DNA from: Agrostemma githago
Lineage: Eukaryota; Streptophyta; Magnoliopsida; Caryophyllales; Caryophyllaceae
NCBI GenBank assembly: GCA_958450325.1
Contig: OY288256.1
Coordinates: 49,308,953-49,372,952 of the forward strand
DNA: 64,000 bases
Reading direction: 5' to 3'
Positions 45,796-58,059 of this stretch are shown here, piece after piece. The translations under genes were made by a program, and so were the position numbers. The notes beneath the pieces are model-generated. The model was given only the letters and a program-made list of their open reading frames with translations, did no database searches and was not told the origin of the DNA. Numbering within the stretch: position 1 is the stretch's first letter; every line of letters begins with the position of its first letter.

Positions 45796-48700
45796 TGTGA
45801 TCCCCTAAAAATTCTAACGCAATACAGTGACGGAAACACTGTAGAAGTGGGATTATAACACACTGTAGCTATGTCTTGATTAAATAAATATGGTAAGTCA
45901 ATGCATAAGCCATAAAATAAAAATGGCTACAAAAAAAAATCCATAAATAAAAAGTTTTAACAATCCATAATACAGTGATCTTATTAAAACAAGCAGGATC
46001 CATAACTGCTCGCTAGCCCACCCGAAGCCCGAAGGGAAACACATATACCTGTCATGTTAAAAATATAACAACTACAATCATTAAGGAGCAACATCAACGT
46101 TCTCCCAGCCGTATAACAGAATTTTAAAACTGTAATTACTATTGTACAAAAATAGGAAAACGGAAAACAGTAAAACATTATTCATAAAATAAGCTTTTAG
46201 TGAAAAAAACTTCACGTATCGAAACAATAAAAATCTAAATGAGTTTTCCGGAGAAAACATAAAACATTTGCCAACCTGCAACCAAATTATATCGATAATA
46301 ATAAACATATTCAAAATGGTGTTATGGATAAGATTAGTGTAGACGGCTAGACTTTCACTAGGAGAATACTAAAAACTAGCTTCGAGAAAACTTCGATCTC
46401 TAACTAGGCTATTCAACCATAATAGAACGGCGACTTATAAATGCGTGACCCTAGTTTAAGATAATGCACACCTCTCCTGGGATTACCTATCACCCAGTTC
46501 AACTTATGACGGCGACTTACTGCGAGACCTAAGCTTAAGGTCAAAATGTACACAACTCCGATCCCGGGATACCTGTCACCCGGTTCAACAACTAATGTAC
46601 CGATTCCTGATACACTAGACTTATAGTTGATGGCAAAAACGTAGACCCTAGAATATTACTCTAACCTCACATTTGTCCTTATTCCATAACTTCAAAACAA
46701 AGCCATTATCGATATTCAAAAGATATAATCATTATAATAAAAGAGAACAAAAGGAGTAATCATTATATTTTAAAAGAGGAAACTTCCTATTTTAGCAAAC
46801 TTCTATTTTTAGAAACTTTACTAAAAATAGCATCATATCAAAATATCGAAAATATTAGTTCATACTAATACAACATTTTTAGTAAACGATATAGATTTAT
46901 AAAACTAATACTTTCGGCCTTAACGATATTAATTTCTAAAACAATAACAATTGGGTTTATGAAGTTATTGAAACATCATATAATAAGTGTTTATAAAATG
47001 ATTAAAAATGTCTTAAACATTTTAATACTACTCCCTCCGTTCCATGTATACATTTGTTTTTTTGACACTATTTACAAGTAGGATGAATTTTCAATATAAC
47101 TTCTAATATATAAGATAAAATATATTCATGTGGAATCTTGTTTAAATCGTCTAATCGAATACATTATGAATATCAAATTTTTATAACTTTTTGTAATATG
47201 TAACTAAAGATATAAACAAAAGAAAACAAGTATCGACATACGTGCATAAAGCAAATGGATACAAATGGTTGGAACGGAGGGAGTACTAATTAGGGTGCTT
47301 CCAAAATTTATAAAACTCAAATTCCCTAATTATTAATAGTTTCGACAAAACGAGCATAAATAGAAGTTTACGGTAAATGTCAAAATAAATCTTTTAACGA
47401 CTTTTATTTCATTAAACAATCAAACAAATTTAAGGCGTGATTTAACTCTTAAAGTTTCATATTTAAATATTTTCAAAATTGCTGGAAAAACAATTCATTT
47501 AGGTAAAACGAAACATTTTAACAATAAATCGTAATTTTGGTCAAAAATCAATACTATTATTTAAAGACTTCAATCATAAATAGTACATTCTGTCAATAAA
47601 AATAGTTTTTCCAGAATCCTTAAACACTGTTTTTAAAGGGTTTTCTCGTTAATCGTCTAATCTCGACAATAACGATTAATAAAAATAGTAATTACAAAAC
47701 GATTTAAGTATTAATATCTAAAAACTATTATTAAACTTAAAAATCATCATTTTTCAGAAACTAACCATCTTTCCAGATTTCACAAATTCCATTAAAACCA
47801 TCTTTTAAAACCCGTTTCCACAATTAATGATTTCCCTAATAAAACTTGTCGGCCCTAACATTTTATTAAAGTAATAAAATCATAAAAATACATTTTTTTT
47901 TCAAGGACCATCAGGAACACATTTTTTCCAAATTTAAAACAAAAACCAAAACCGGAAAATAGAATGATAAACACGGTTTTAACGATAAACAATGATTTAA
48001 AGTGATTAATTAATTCACCCACTTAAAAATTCTGAAATATTATGAAATAAATTCACAAAAAAAAATTCATCAGAAAGATTATGCACGCCAAATTTCAGGT
48101 TAAAATAAAATGTTTAAATACTAGGACTAAAATTGGCTTTTAATCGTTTTTGTCCGAAAATGGTAATAATTCAATAATCGATATCTAAATTATCAAAAAA
48201 ATTCTGGACATCAACGTTGTGAGATACTTATATTGTCAAAAATAAAATATGAAAATATACATGCAATACACAAATAAAATCATGCTATACCAAGTAACAT
48301 CGACGTTACCTCTAATTCAAATCCGAGTCGATTATAAATTCGTCAGCTTCAGGATCGTAAAAAAATCCTACAACACATGACAAGCATATTAGAAAAATAC
48401 CATGAGAAAACTAAGAAAATCAAGGTGAATAACGATCGAAAATAACATCGATTATTACCTTAACGAAAGGATCGGAAAGAGGATCGATATAAGAGAAAAA
48501 TAAAAGTCGGAAAGAGATGCTTGGACACGGTTTTGAGAGAAGAAATGGCTGCTGAAAATGGTGATTTGTACGAGTGAATGGAGAGAGGGGAAAAGAGAGA
48601 GTTTTTGCCTTTAATATTATTTAGTGGTTGAATGAATGAAAACAATGAAAAGTTTAGGAATGAATGTGACTTATAAAAATTGATAAAAACAAGGTGGATG

Positions 48701-49358
48701 TACACTAAAATACATGGCCAAATGAATGTGGAAGGAGAACAAAAAGTTTGATTTAAGTCACCAATTGAATGAGAAGAGAACAAAATATCTAAACCTTAAA
48801 CCATATGTTTTAAAAAAAATGAAATGTTATAAAAAAAATCTAAAGGTGATGTGTGTGACAAGCTCACGGTCCAATATAGTCCAAAAGGCCTCCTTTTAGT
48901 TGTAGGTTACTAAAAATGAGGATCGTAAAATTATTAAAGCATTTCAAAGCGATTCGAGTAAACCTCGCATTGGAAAATAATTATTTACGAAACTTCGTAA
49001 TAAAATCATTAATGTTTAAATTTTCGCAAATAAAAAATTATTTATTAGTTGAAAATATTATGTAAATGTGTTAGACATTTGAAGGAAAAGAAAATAAATA
49101 ACTTAAATCCGAGCTTAAGACGTTAACTCGTAGAGAAATAGAATTCCTCACGGAAAAATAATTAATTTACGAAGAAAATCAAATAAATAGATTTAAAAGA
49201 ATTAAAATCCATTTAAAATAAAAATAAATATTACTTGACTCGAAAATAAAAATAAAGCTAGGAAAAAATGATGAAACAGAGAAGGCCGAAACGTGATAGA
49301 GTTATGACGAAGTCATAACGGAAAATATAAAAGCGCTAGGAAAATAGCGGGTGTTACA
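45796..49358 (-). mobile_element. Solo LTR, 3.6 kb
   Basis: Minus-strand LTR beginning TGTAACACCC at 49358 and ending GGGGATCACA at 45796, with 5-bp target duplication TATTT on both sides (45791-45795, 49359-49363). The inverted Tat LTR continues across it without loss. No internal coding region, so the element has been reduced to one LTR by recombination. LTRs starting TGTAACACCC are common in plant chromoviruses; lineage not proven. Mostly AT-rich; contains a MITE. Confidence 0.88.
47029..47285. mobile_element. Stowaway-like MITE in the solo LTR
   Basis: 257-bp unit with TA at both ends and terminal repeats CTCCCTCCGTTCCA / TTGGAACGGAGGGAG. Same terminus class as the MITE at 5104-5330. Confidence 0.88.
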
Positions 49359-49484
49359 TATTTGATCCGTTCTATAGAAAAGCCATCTAAAACATCATAA
49401 TCTCGCGTCGCGTTGCAGTCCGATCGTCATCGGGGGTTTGTCGGACACCCCTGCAGCCACCAGGTAAAAATCTGGGTGTCTACA

Positions 49485-50780
49485 GCCCTGTCTGGTGGTT
49501 ATGCGTTTGGCAGAAGCTTTAGTCGGATGCGGTCGTTTTAAAGAGAGAATCTACCTGGGTTAAACTCTTTGCACTATTCGACGTCGACATTGAACACGGG
49601 TCCTTGATGTGTGAATTGGCGTCATGTGACGTTTATTCCGAATTTATAACGACTTGTCCTTGTAGGCATTAAGTATTAAGTATCTCAACATCGTTATTTA
49701 ATCGTTGAGATCTACGATGCCGATATCGTCATCGGACGCCCATCGAGTCGTTTTAAAATAGTTTAAGTAATTATATGTACAAGGTATTAATAAATAGAGC
49801 GTAAAAAATGTTTTGGGGGTTAACTCGTCTTAGACAACCAAATACGCGAGGTGATGAGATAAGCGACCGACGACGCGAGTGCGGTACTCTTGTGTTTGGG
49901 TTTCCTTATCTCGTCCTCTTTAGTATTCGATACGTGAAAGAACGAGTATTTTAATGTCGAAAAGTTAATAGTTAGGAGTTAGGAACAAAAAATAAATGTT
50001 GGATGCGAATAACGAAAATGTTAGCAATGTTACTTACGATAATTAAAAGAGTTTAGAGATTAGAAATGGAGTTTGGACACCCTCAACCTACATGTCAAAT
50101 ACGTCACAAAACGGGCTCGCGGAGTATCGTCGTAGACACGGGGAGCGACTCGATGCATATAGGAGGAGTTAAGGTGTGTTTTGGGTATTTGTGGGAAAAA
50201 TAAAGCTCTCGCACTTTTGGATGCAGAAATGAGAAATTGATTTTCGACCCCCGAAATGGTGTACATGAGGGTGTATTTATAGAGTTTTGCGAAATGTTTC
50301 GGATTTCGAAATTTAGGCGCGACAAGGCTAGCGCCTTGTTTCTAAGGCGCCTCACCCGGGGAACCCCAGTTCTAAGGCGCATGAGTTCAGGCGGCTGAAA
50401 TCGAGCGTATCGGAAGTTGTTCAAAATACGGATTGATATCCGTGTTAAAGGAGGCAATTTCGGATTCCGTTTTGACTTGGGTGGATGACGTACTTGGACG
50501 CTATTGTGGTTTTTTTTTCGGGTTTGACTCGGTCGACAAAGACGATTTTGCCCCCGGTGGCGGTTTTGGCTCAAAGTAGCTTTATTTTACTGGAAATGAC
50601 CCACTGAGTCTGGATTTGAGGTCGATTTTGGGAGATTTGTACTCCACTGAGTGCCCACGTCGGATACTAATGATTCTGAGCCCATATTCGAGCATATTGA
50701 TGCATGTTAACGTCCGATCATCATCGAGTGTTTTGTTGGAGATTGCTACAGACAAGAGCAGAGAAAATCGGGTGTCTACA
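49485..50780 (-). repeat. Partial LTR of a third Tat family, inverted
   Basis: On the minus strand it starts TGTAGACACCCG at 50780 and follows the LTR 1 layout (GATGATCGGACG, then CCCAGTGGGTC-like text, TATAAATA at 50274-50281, GTTGAGGGTGTC). It breaks off at the start of the inverted LTR at 49484. Upstream of its TATA box lie AAGGCGCCT- and GGCGCATGAG-type motifs. The 3' half is missing. Confidence 0.75.
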
Positions 50781-50869
50781 AATGGGTAATCATAGTGATA
50801 TTTCCTTCTTAGGAAAGTGGGTAAATTATGTAGTAACATATATACAATCGGCAACATCATTTTTTACCA

Positions 50870-51945
50870 CTAGTTTTATGTGCCCGACGATGCTCGGGAT
50901 TTGACGTTTCAATTAGCGTTAACACGGATATTTTAAGATGCGTGGTTTAAAAAATGAACAAACTGTTACAGTTATGGAGTACAGTATATTTTTACAAACC
51001 ACATATTGATTATATACATACGACATATCGATAGGTTGTTACTGTACAAACTCGTACAAACTACTTCATTGCATAAGCTCATATCTCAAACAGTTTACAA
51101 CGTCCACGTATAGTTAGATATTAAAGTTTTATACAAAAATCAATTACTATATCATAATGCATAATGTACTGAGGAGTATTTATTAATACGTTAAACTATT
51201 CTTTTAATTACAGATTTAGAGCATTTCTTTCTAATTTAGGGGCGAAATTCAAAAACCAAACCACTAAACCTGCTTAAGTAAAATTACGATAAGTAATAAG
51301 TACGGAGTACTTCGTATGATCATAATAATATTATTGAAACAACTGATGTTTCTAATATTTAAAATATATACTCCCGCCGGTCACTATTTTCACCCCATTA
51401 CCTTAATATTTGTGAGAAGTATTTTAATGAAACAAGACAAAAAATAGTGACCGAATGGAGTATTTTCCAACGTAAACTACTATTCCGGACCTATATTCTA
51501 ATATTAATGTAATTCATGATTTTTATCACCCGTTTTAAATTGTATGGAGTAATCGATATGGTCATTTAATATATATATAATTATAAATCAAGGTTGAAAA
51601 TAAGACGGTATACGACTCAAATGTCAAATGGCTAAATTCAAATCGCAAAGTTGTATTTTTTTTTTTGGTGTAAATGTAAGTATATTTCATATGATCAAAT
51701 TTACATCCAAGTCAACCATACATCTCCTCAACTTATCATCGCATCCACCCTATCTATCTCCTCAAATGTCATATGATCAAAGTTGTATTTATCTAATGGC
51801 AAAATTGATAATATGCTAAATATAGGAGGGGCAATTTTGGAAGAAGCAAATTATGCAAATGACTACATATAGGAGGGGCAATTTTGGAAGAATCAAAATT
51901 ACGCAAATGATCCCATGAACCCCTCCCTCTTTTTATAATTATATA
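50870..51945 (-). mobile_element. Non-autonomous Helitron A
   Basis: On the minus strand the 3' end is CTAG at 50870-50873, flanked by host T, with the hairpin CCCGA-loop-TCGGG (883-887/894-898 of 50xxx) about 10 bp before it: the Helitron signature. It is 1076 bp long and aligns to Helitron B over both ends (near the 5' end, TATAAAAAGAGGGAGGGGTT). The 5' TC is not clear. No Rep/helicase coding, so mobilised in trans. Confidence 0.78.
51369..51462. mobile_element. Short MITE in Helitron A
   Basis: 94 bp with TA at both ends and inverted repeats around CGGTCACTATTTT / AAAATAGTGACCG. Absent from the corresponding place in Helitron B, so it inserted after the two copies diverged. Confidence 0.78.
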
Positions 51946-52351
51946 CTAGTTAAGGAGCCCGGCGATGCTCGGGCTTTGACATTTCAATTTGTGTTAACAC
52001 AAATTTTTTAAGATGCACGATTTTAAAGTGGTGCAAATTATTACGATTATATTTTTACCAACCACATATTAAATACTCCGTGTGTATATTCACTATTGCA
52101 TCAGGCCGTATCTCAGATAGTTTACAACATGCTCCGTATAATATAGACGGTTTCAAGTTTCATACAAAAAACCAATAATCATATATTCTGTATATCATAA
52201 TGTACTACGGAGTATTTATTAATACGCTCGTCTTTAATTTTTGAGCTATTTATTATCACGTATTCTACAAAACTCCTTTATGTTACTTATTAATTTAGGG
52301 TCGAAATCCAAAATCGATCCGTCAAACAACCTAGTTAACTATAAATACAGA

Positions 52352-52606
<255 letters not shown>

Positions 52607-52766
52607 GGTATCTAATACGAGTACGCAAAATACATATTAACTTGTATCTAGTGGACACATGTTAGAAAAAATGTTAAAATATACAATACTCCGTATATTT
52701 TTCAACTTACAATATGGTAATAAAAAGGCGGAAGAAACTATCTCAGGCCCGTGTTCTGACATGAGT

Positions 52767-55700
52767 TTTTTTTTTGGTACTCAAGAGGGGCGAAGCCCCG
52801 ATTACAAACGAACTAAGAAAGAAATAAACGAGGAAACACAACTCCTAATATGTCTTCTCGGAGTATCGATCGAAGATCATCAAGAGGAGAGTCGATAATT
52901 GTAGTAGACGTAGAAGAATGCACCCCGAGATTAGCTAGCCAATCAGCTGCGTGATTGCCTTCCCGAAGATATGCTCGATTTTGACCGTCTATCCCGGTAA
53001 ATTCATCAGATCCTTGCATCGAAGCACTAATGGATGAAGAGTACTGCTCATTAATTGATCTTCACGAATAAGATTTACGCAGGTCAAATTATCTATATTA
53101 ACTATTACTCTGGATAGACTGAGGTGTAACACCCCGTATTTTTTTACCATTTTAGTTATTTATAATAACGATTAATATTAATAAATCGATTCTCGACAAA
53201 CTATTTTATATAGTAATATTCAATTCTTGTGCCTTTGTCATCTTTATATTTCACTTCATTGTTTGCAAAACTGAAATTTCTATCGTTATCGCAATTCTGC
53301 ACGATTTCGTAAAACGGTTCCTATTTTCTCATACGGACTCCGGTTGAGGCGTTTCAAAAGCCTAACTTTATTAATTTTCCAAAATATAAACAATGGTGAT
53401 ATTAAAAATTACAATTTATAAGTTCATCATAAAAATATTGTACTGGACAACTCCTTTACTACGAAAATCGTCAGCCGACGAATCGTTTCTCGATATTCGA
53501 TTTCCGTACTTCTTTCCTAACCATTGTGTGACCAAATAAACTCAACAATATCAACCTAAGGCATGCCAAACCGTCACTTTGAAGTCCTAGCCTCAAAATA
53601 TGTCTAACTAATCAAAAACACCATTTCTAGTAATGTACTTCTTAAAGTATGATTAGCTACTTTGAGTAATTGTCAAATTCTTGTCCACCCTTTGCTCCCT
53701 CATCAAAGCCATGACTTGGATGCTTATAACCAGCCCTATTCTCTTCATTTACTCATCCATTCACTCACTTAAACACTCCTTCAAAGATCCATCTAAAAAC
53801 CAAAGAAAATCATACAAGTTTTCCTAAGTTCTTAAGCCTTTACACCACCATTTTGAAGAGAATTAATCCCTTCTTTCCCTTATCTTATACCACTAATTTT
53901 AAAAGTTATTTAATAGTATAACTACTAACTTAGTTTGTTTTTGTGTCATTCTAACTAATTTATGAAGAGGAGCAAGAGAAAACCAGCATCGATCTTCGTT
54001 TTCATATATGTGTAGAATCAATTATTTTTGCTCAAAGTAACCTAACTTTTCTTCGCCCTCAAATCTCGTAGTATACTGTTTAGACTCTAACTAACATATA
54101 ACATCATGTTTAGAACTAAATCATTAGATCACCAAGTTTAAAGTTAACTATTTGTTGATTTATCACTTAACAATACATGCTGTAAAATGGATTCTGTGAT
54201 GTATGATGTATATTCACGATTTTTCTGTGTACAATATGTTTCGAATTAACCTTAGATTTATTCATAAAAGTTGTAGATCTGAATGTCTAGATTATGATAA
54301 AAATATGAAAAGTAAGTTTTTATTAAAATATATATTTAATAATGATTTATTTAGTAAACTTGTACTGTATGATTTTATGTACTATCTGAGAAAATAATAT
54401 GTTTCATGATGTTAAACGTTTCTTTTGGACTTGGAAAAATTATGTTATGTTCTTGATGATGTCTATTATGTGTAAGTCAATATTCATATAAATACATCAT
54501 ATATATTTTGATTTATAAAATAGTCACTAAAATGGGTCAAATCTGAAAAGAAGATTTTATTTAAGAACATTTATAAATTATTTCAATCTAAATTTCTGGA
54601 GATACTTTATGTACAAGTATAGGTATCCAAAATAAAACTTTGGTTCACTTTTATGATGTTTAAGTATTTTAAACGATTTAAAAAAAAGTATTGAAAATCG
54701 TACTGTTTTTGTTTTTAATTTGTTAAAAATAATAAACCTTATTATTTTTGAAAAATGACTTTATATCTGGAAACCTAACTCATAAAAGTATGTTGAGTAT
54801 GAAAATAGAAAGTTAACAATAACATTTGAAAAATGACTCATTTAGTATCCTTGATAATATTATCTATTTCGTTATTACTTAAAGTTATTTTGTAAAACTC
54901 TATGTTTTGAAAAATATGATACCTAATAAGGTTTAAAATGATTTTTATAATTATTACAGATTTATTTGATGTTTGAAATATTTTATTATGTATAAATAGG
55001 CTTTAAGAGATAAGTATACTTGTACAAATACGAAACCATATAAAAATACTAAATATGTACACTTGAACAATAAATGTAGTAAATACTTGTGCCCAAAAAG
55101 TATAGAGTACTAAAAGACGAATAACCCAAAAGTACTAAGTTAAACAATGCTTAAATGTGCAAAACAACACTTAAACTTTATAATAAGCACTTAAGGATTA
55201 ATTAGTGACTAAGTCAAAACCAAGGGTTGACTAGTCCATCTTGGTCAAACTTTGGCTTTTTAAGTCAACATAGTCCAAGTCAAGATAAAGAAACTCATCT
55301 TAAATAATGTACTTAGAAATAATTGAATCTTTAATCAAATCTTAAATAATGAACGTTCAAATAATATATATCAAATAATACGTTCCAAATCTCTAACATC
55401 AAATATACTTAAGATATTCATTCAAGTAAAATACACTTAGTATAATTGTTATGATCGTTTAGTAAATCGTTCCTATATGAATCAGTGAACCTTCCCAGTG
55501 TTCCATTTCTTTGGGCTTCTGTACCAACCGGATAGTATGCATCCTTCCGGTTATTTGAACTAAGGTCCTACGGGAGTCTGACCGTTCGATACCAAGTGAC
55601 CCATATGTAGCAACTGTACCTTCGGGACGGTATGCGATCATTCTAGTTGTCTGAACCAATGATCCTACGGGAGTCTAAGTGTTCAACATCCTTATATGTC

Positions 55701-57100
55701 TCCTGTAGACAATCTACCGTAGTATCGTTACGTGTTGGGCAATATTATGCCGAGGTGTAGAGATCGACGTGATGGGAGATTGCTCAGAGAGCTTTTGCTA
55801 TGAGAGTACGGACAACACATTCTGAAGCTGCGTGTGGATAGATTGTCGTTAGAGTAGTAGCCACCGGCTATCACTGAGGGCCTATGGGAGTCCGAGAGTT
55901 GTGTTAGGGGGTACGTGCGCATGTATTTGACAATGGCCTGATGAGCTCTACTCTCTTTCTGATATCTTGGCACTTTTATTCACGGTTTTGTACATGACTC
56001 TTTTCCCTGCTTTTGCGTGTAGTCAGTGGGCCTCGAGGTGGTGTGGGTAGGCTTCTGCGAGTTGTCGTCTACATCATCAGCAGTCTGTTCTCCCCCGCGA
56101 TTAGAGTTCTAAATCAAATCATAGCTGTTGTTCGATCCCATCCGCACTTATGGTGAGATGCAAGCCTTAAGTGTACATGAGACATTAGTAGTCACGTCCC
56201 GTGCATTATGTGAAAGAAAACCACTGTTTCTAAAAGTAAATGACTACAGTTTTCTAAATCACATGTGTTAGTATGCTTCGTTACTGTTCTATACTCTTAT
56301 GACTAATGATGTGATTGAAATGCTTGATAATGGGAAGTGATGTTTTGTTATATGTCTTGCCTGAATATTGATTATGATTGATATTATGTTTCATATGATT
56401 TGTATTATTTATGTCTTACTCTATTTTCACATGACACTTCTATGAATCCATGATCCATGCTTTACTGTATTCTATTCACATGATACTCATATGACGTATG
56501 TATTACTTTATTCTATATAACCTACATGTCTTATATATCTAAATTGATTCGCATGTTAACCGAAATCACTTCATGTGTATCTCACATTGTGTACATGTCG
56601 ATTTGTAATGTGACATGCCTGCTTAGCTGTTAATTAGATAACCTAAAGATTGTACTACATTGATTATTCGGGGCCGTGTTAGAAGGACGGTTAGGTTACT
56701 CCCACTAAGCGGGACATGGAAATTTAAATATGCATTCAGGTTGACGAGCCCTCAAGACTGGACATGGGGGCATGCATGAGTGCAGGAGATACAGTATAGC
56801 AGATGAGAGTGTCAAACTATAAATCTTGTAACACAAATTTTGTCAGACTATTGTATTTAGAAATTTGTAATTCGGTTTTCAGTTGTTGTATTTTAACAAA
56901 CGGTTCATTTATTGGTAAAAGACTCACTTGAGTCGACGGTTTTTAATTTTTACCCCTTTCTACGATTTAATTATTTTCCGCCTTGTTAATTAATGTCTTT
57001 GGAAGAACCGGGTTGTTACATGAGGGCTCTAGCTCGTTCCAATTCCGTCACAACGGCCCTCAATTCCGCCCGCATAGAAGTGTTAATACCACACGAGAAA
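52767..57100 (-). pseudogene. 5'-truncated LINE tail with RNase H, split by a solo LTR
   Basis: A non-LTR retrotransposon 3' end flanked by the 16-bp target duplication GTGTTCTGACATGAGT (52751-52766 and 57101-57116). The poly(A) tail appears as T9 after 52766. On the minus strand the piece 57100-57021 codes RAELRAVVTELERARAL and the piece 53124-52767 goes on with RNase H text ending REGNHAADWLANLG, the C-terminal RNase H signature of plant L1-type elements. The solo LTR (53125-57020) splits the domain. Only about 430 bp of LINE is present, a typical dead-on-arrival copy. Confidence 0.85.
53125..57020 (+). mobile_element. Solo LTR, 3.9 kb
   Basis: Begins TGTAACACCCCG and ends GGGTTGTTACA, with 5-bp target duplication TGAGG (53120-53124, 57021-57025). 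Removal restores the LINE RNase H reading. No polyprotein coding. AT-rich for the first 2.4 kb, then a more GC-rich part with repeated CCTACGGGAGTCT strings (55560-55690). Confidence 0.9.
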
Positions 57101-57338
57101 GTGTTCTGACATGAGTCAAATTCGTAATTTTTATCATCCGCTCCCTATTGTGACCGAGTTGAGACAAATCAATTTATTAAAAAAAATTCTTAATATACAA
57201 ATAAGAAGTAAACAAATTTATAAAGGGAATAAGACAAAAAACTAAGAAAACATAATGGCAATTTTGTAGAAATGATGAAAGAAGAGGGGTATTGCTGGAA
57301 ACAAAAAGTTACGCAAAACTTTTGCCATTCTCCCCCTT

Positions 57339-57344
57339 TTTATA

Positions 57345-57393
<49 letters not shown>
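57339..57393. repeat. (TA)n(AC)n microsatellite
   Basis: Alternating TA then AC/CA repeats, about 55 bp, at the 5' edge of Helitron B. Short ORFs with poly-His/Thr runs here are artefacts. Confidence 0.95.
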
Positions 57394-57395
<2 letters not shown>

Positions 57396-57396
<1 letters not shown>

Positions 57397-57446
57397 GGGA
57401 TCAGGGGAGTTAGCAACTCTTGGAGAGTTGCTTAGTGTTGATCCCC
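57396..57446. repeat. 51-bp hairpin
   Basis: Inverted repeat with outer arms GGGGATCA / TGATCCCC and inner arms GCAACTCT / AGAGTTGC around TGG. It may be the terminus of an element extending to the right; no partner found. Confidence 0.65.
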
Positions 57447-58059
57447 CTCCATCCATTCATCCTAAGATGGATGGTGGATGGATGAGGTTCAATTATTAAA
57501 AAAAAAAGATAATTAACTGACAAAGTAGCAGTGGAGAGAGGGAAACATCCCCTCACCCAAATCAATCCCTACATTACTTCCCTCATACACTTCCCAATCC
57601 CCTCATTTTCAATTCATTTCTCAGCTCAATTCATCTCTCTCTAACAAAACCCCAACAAATAATCACCATTAATAACTCCGACCATACTCCGTCAACTACT
57701 CCGACCATACTCCGTCAACTACTCCGACCATACTGCGTTTTTAACCCAACATACTCCGTCAGTAACTTCGATCATCATACGAAGGTATGTTCATCTTCGT
57801 CTTCATCATCTTCATCTTCATATTCATCTTCATCTTCATCCTTCTTTTTCTTCATCATCTTCATATTCATCTTCATCTTCATGCTTCTTTTTATTTTTCA
57901 TATCTTTTTTTTTGTATTTATAAAATTATTCATCTTTATTATCCACAAAAAAAAAAAACAACTTCATCTTTAAGATGAAGTTTGAAGATGAAGTTGTTCT
58001 TTTTTTGTGCGATGAATGAATGTTGAAGATGAAGATGAACAATTTATTTAGTGCGTAAT

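Larger units (their letters stand above)
43787..49484 (-). repeat. Inverted 5' LTR of a Tat element 2 relative, split by a solo LTR
   Basis: Reverse complement of the family of LTR 2: the right end at 49484 reads TGTAGACACCC on the minus strand and the left end ends GTCCACA before a primer-binding site. The TATA box is at 45386-45393. Bases 45796-49358 are a later solo-LTR insertion. It forms an inverted repeat with 39562-42460 around a 1.3 kb spacer. Confidence 0.88.

Noticed and set aside
45129..45863. Open frames of 115-151 codons around 45.1-45.9 kb
   Set aside because: They lie in the inverted Tat LTR and cross the solo-LTR border; no recognised domain.
53125..57020. Possibility that the 3.9 kb insert is a full retrotransposon
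   Set aside because: There is no gag or pol coding and no internal second LTR; TG...CA ends with one 5-bp duplication show a solo LTR.
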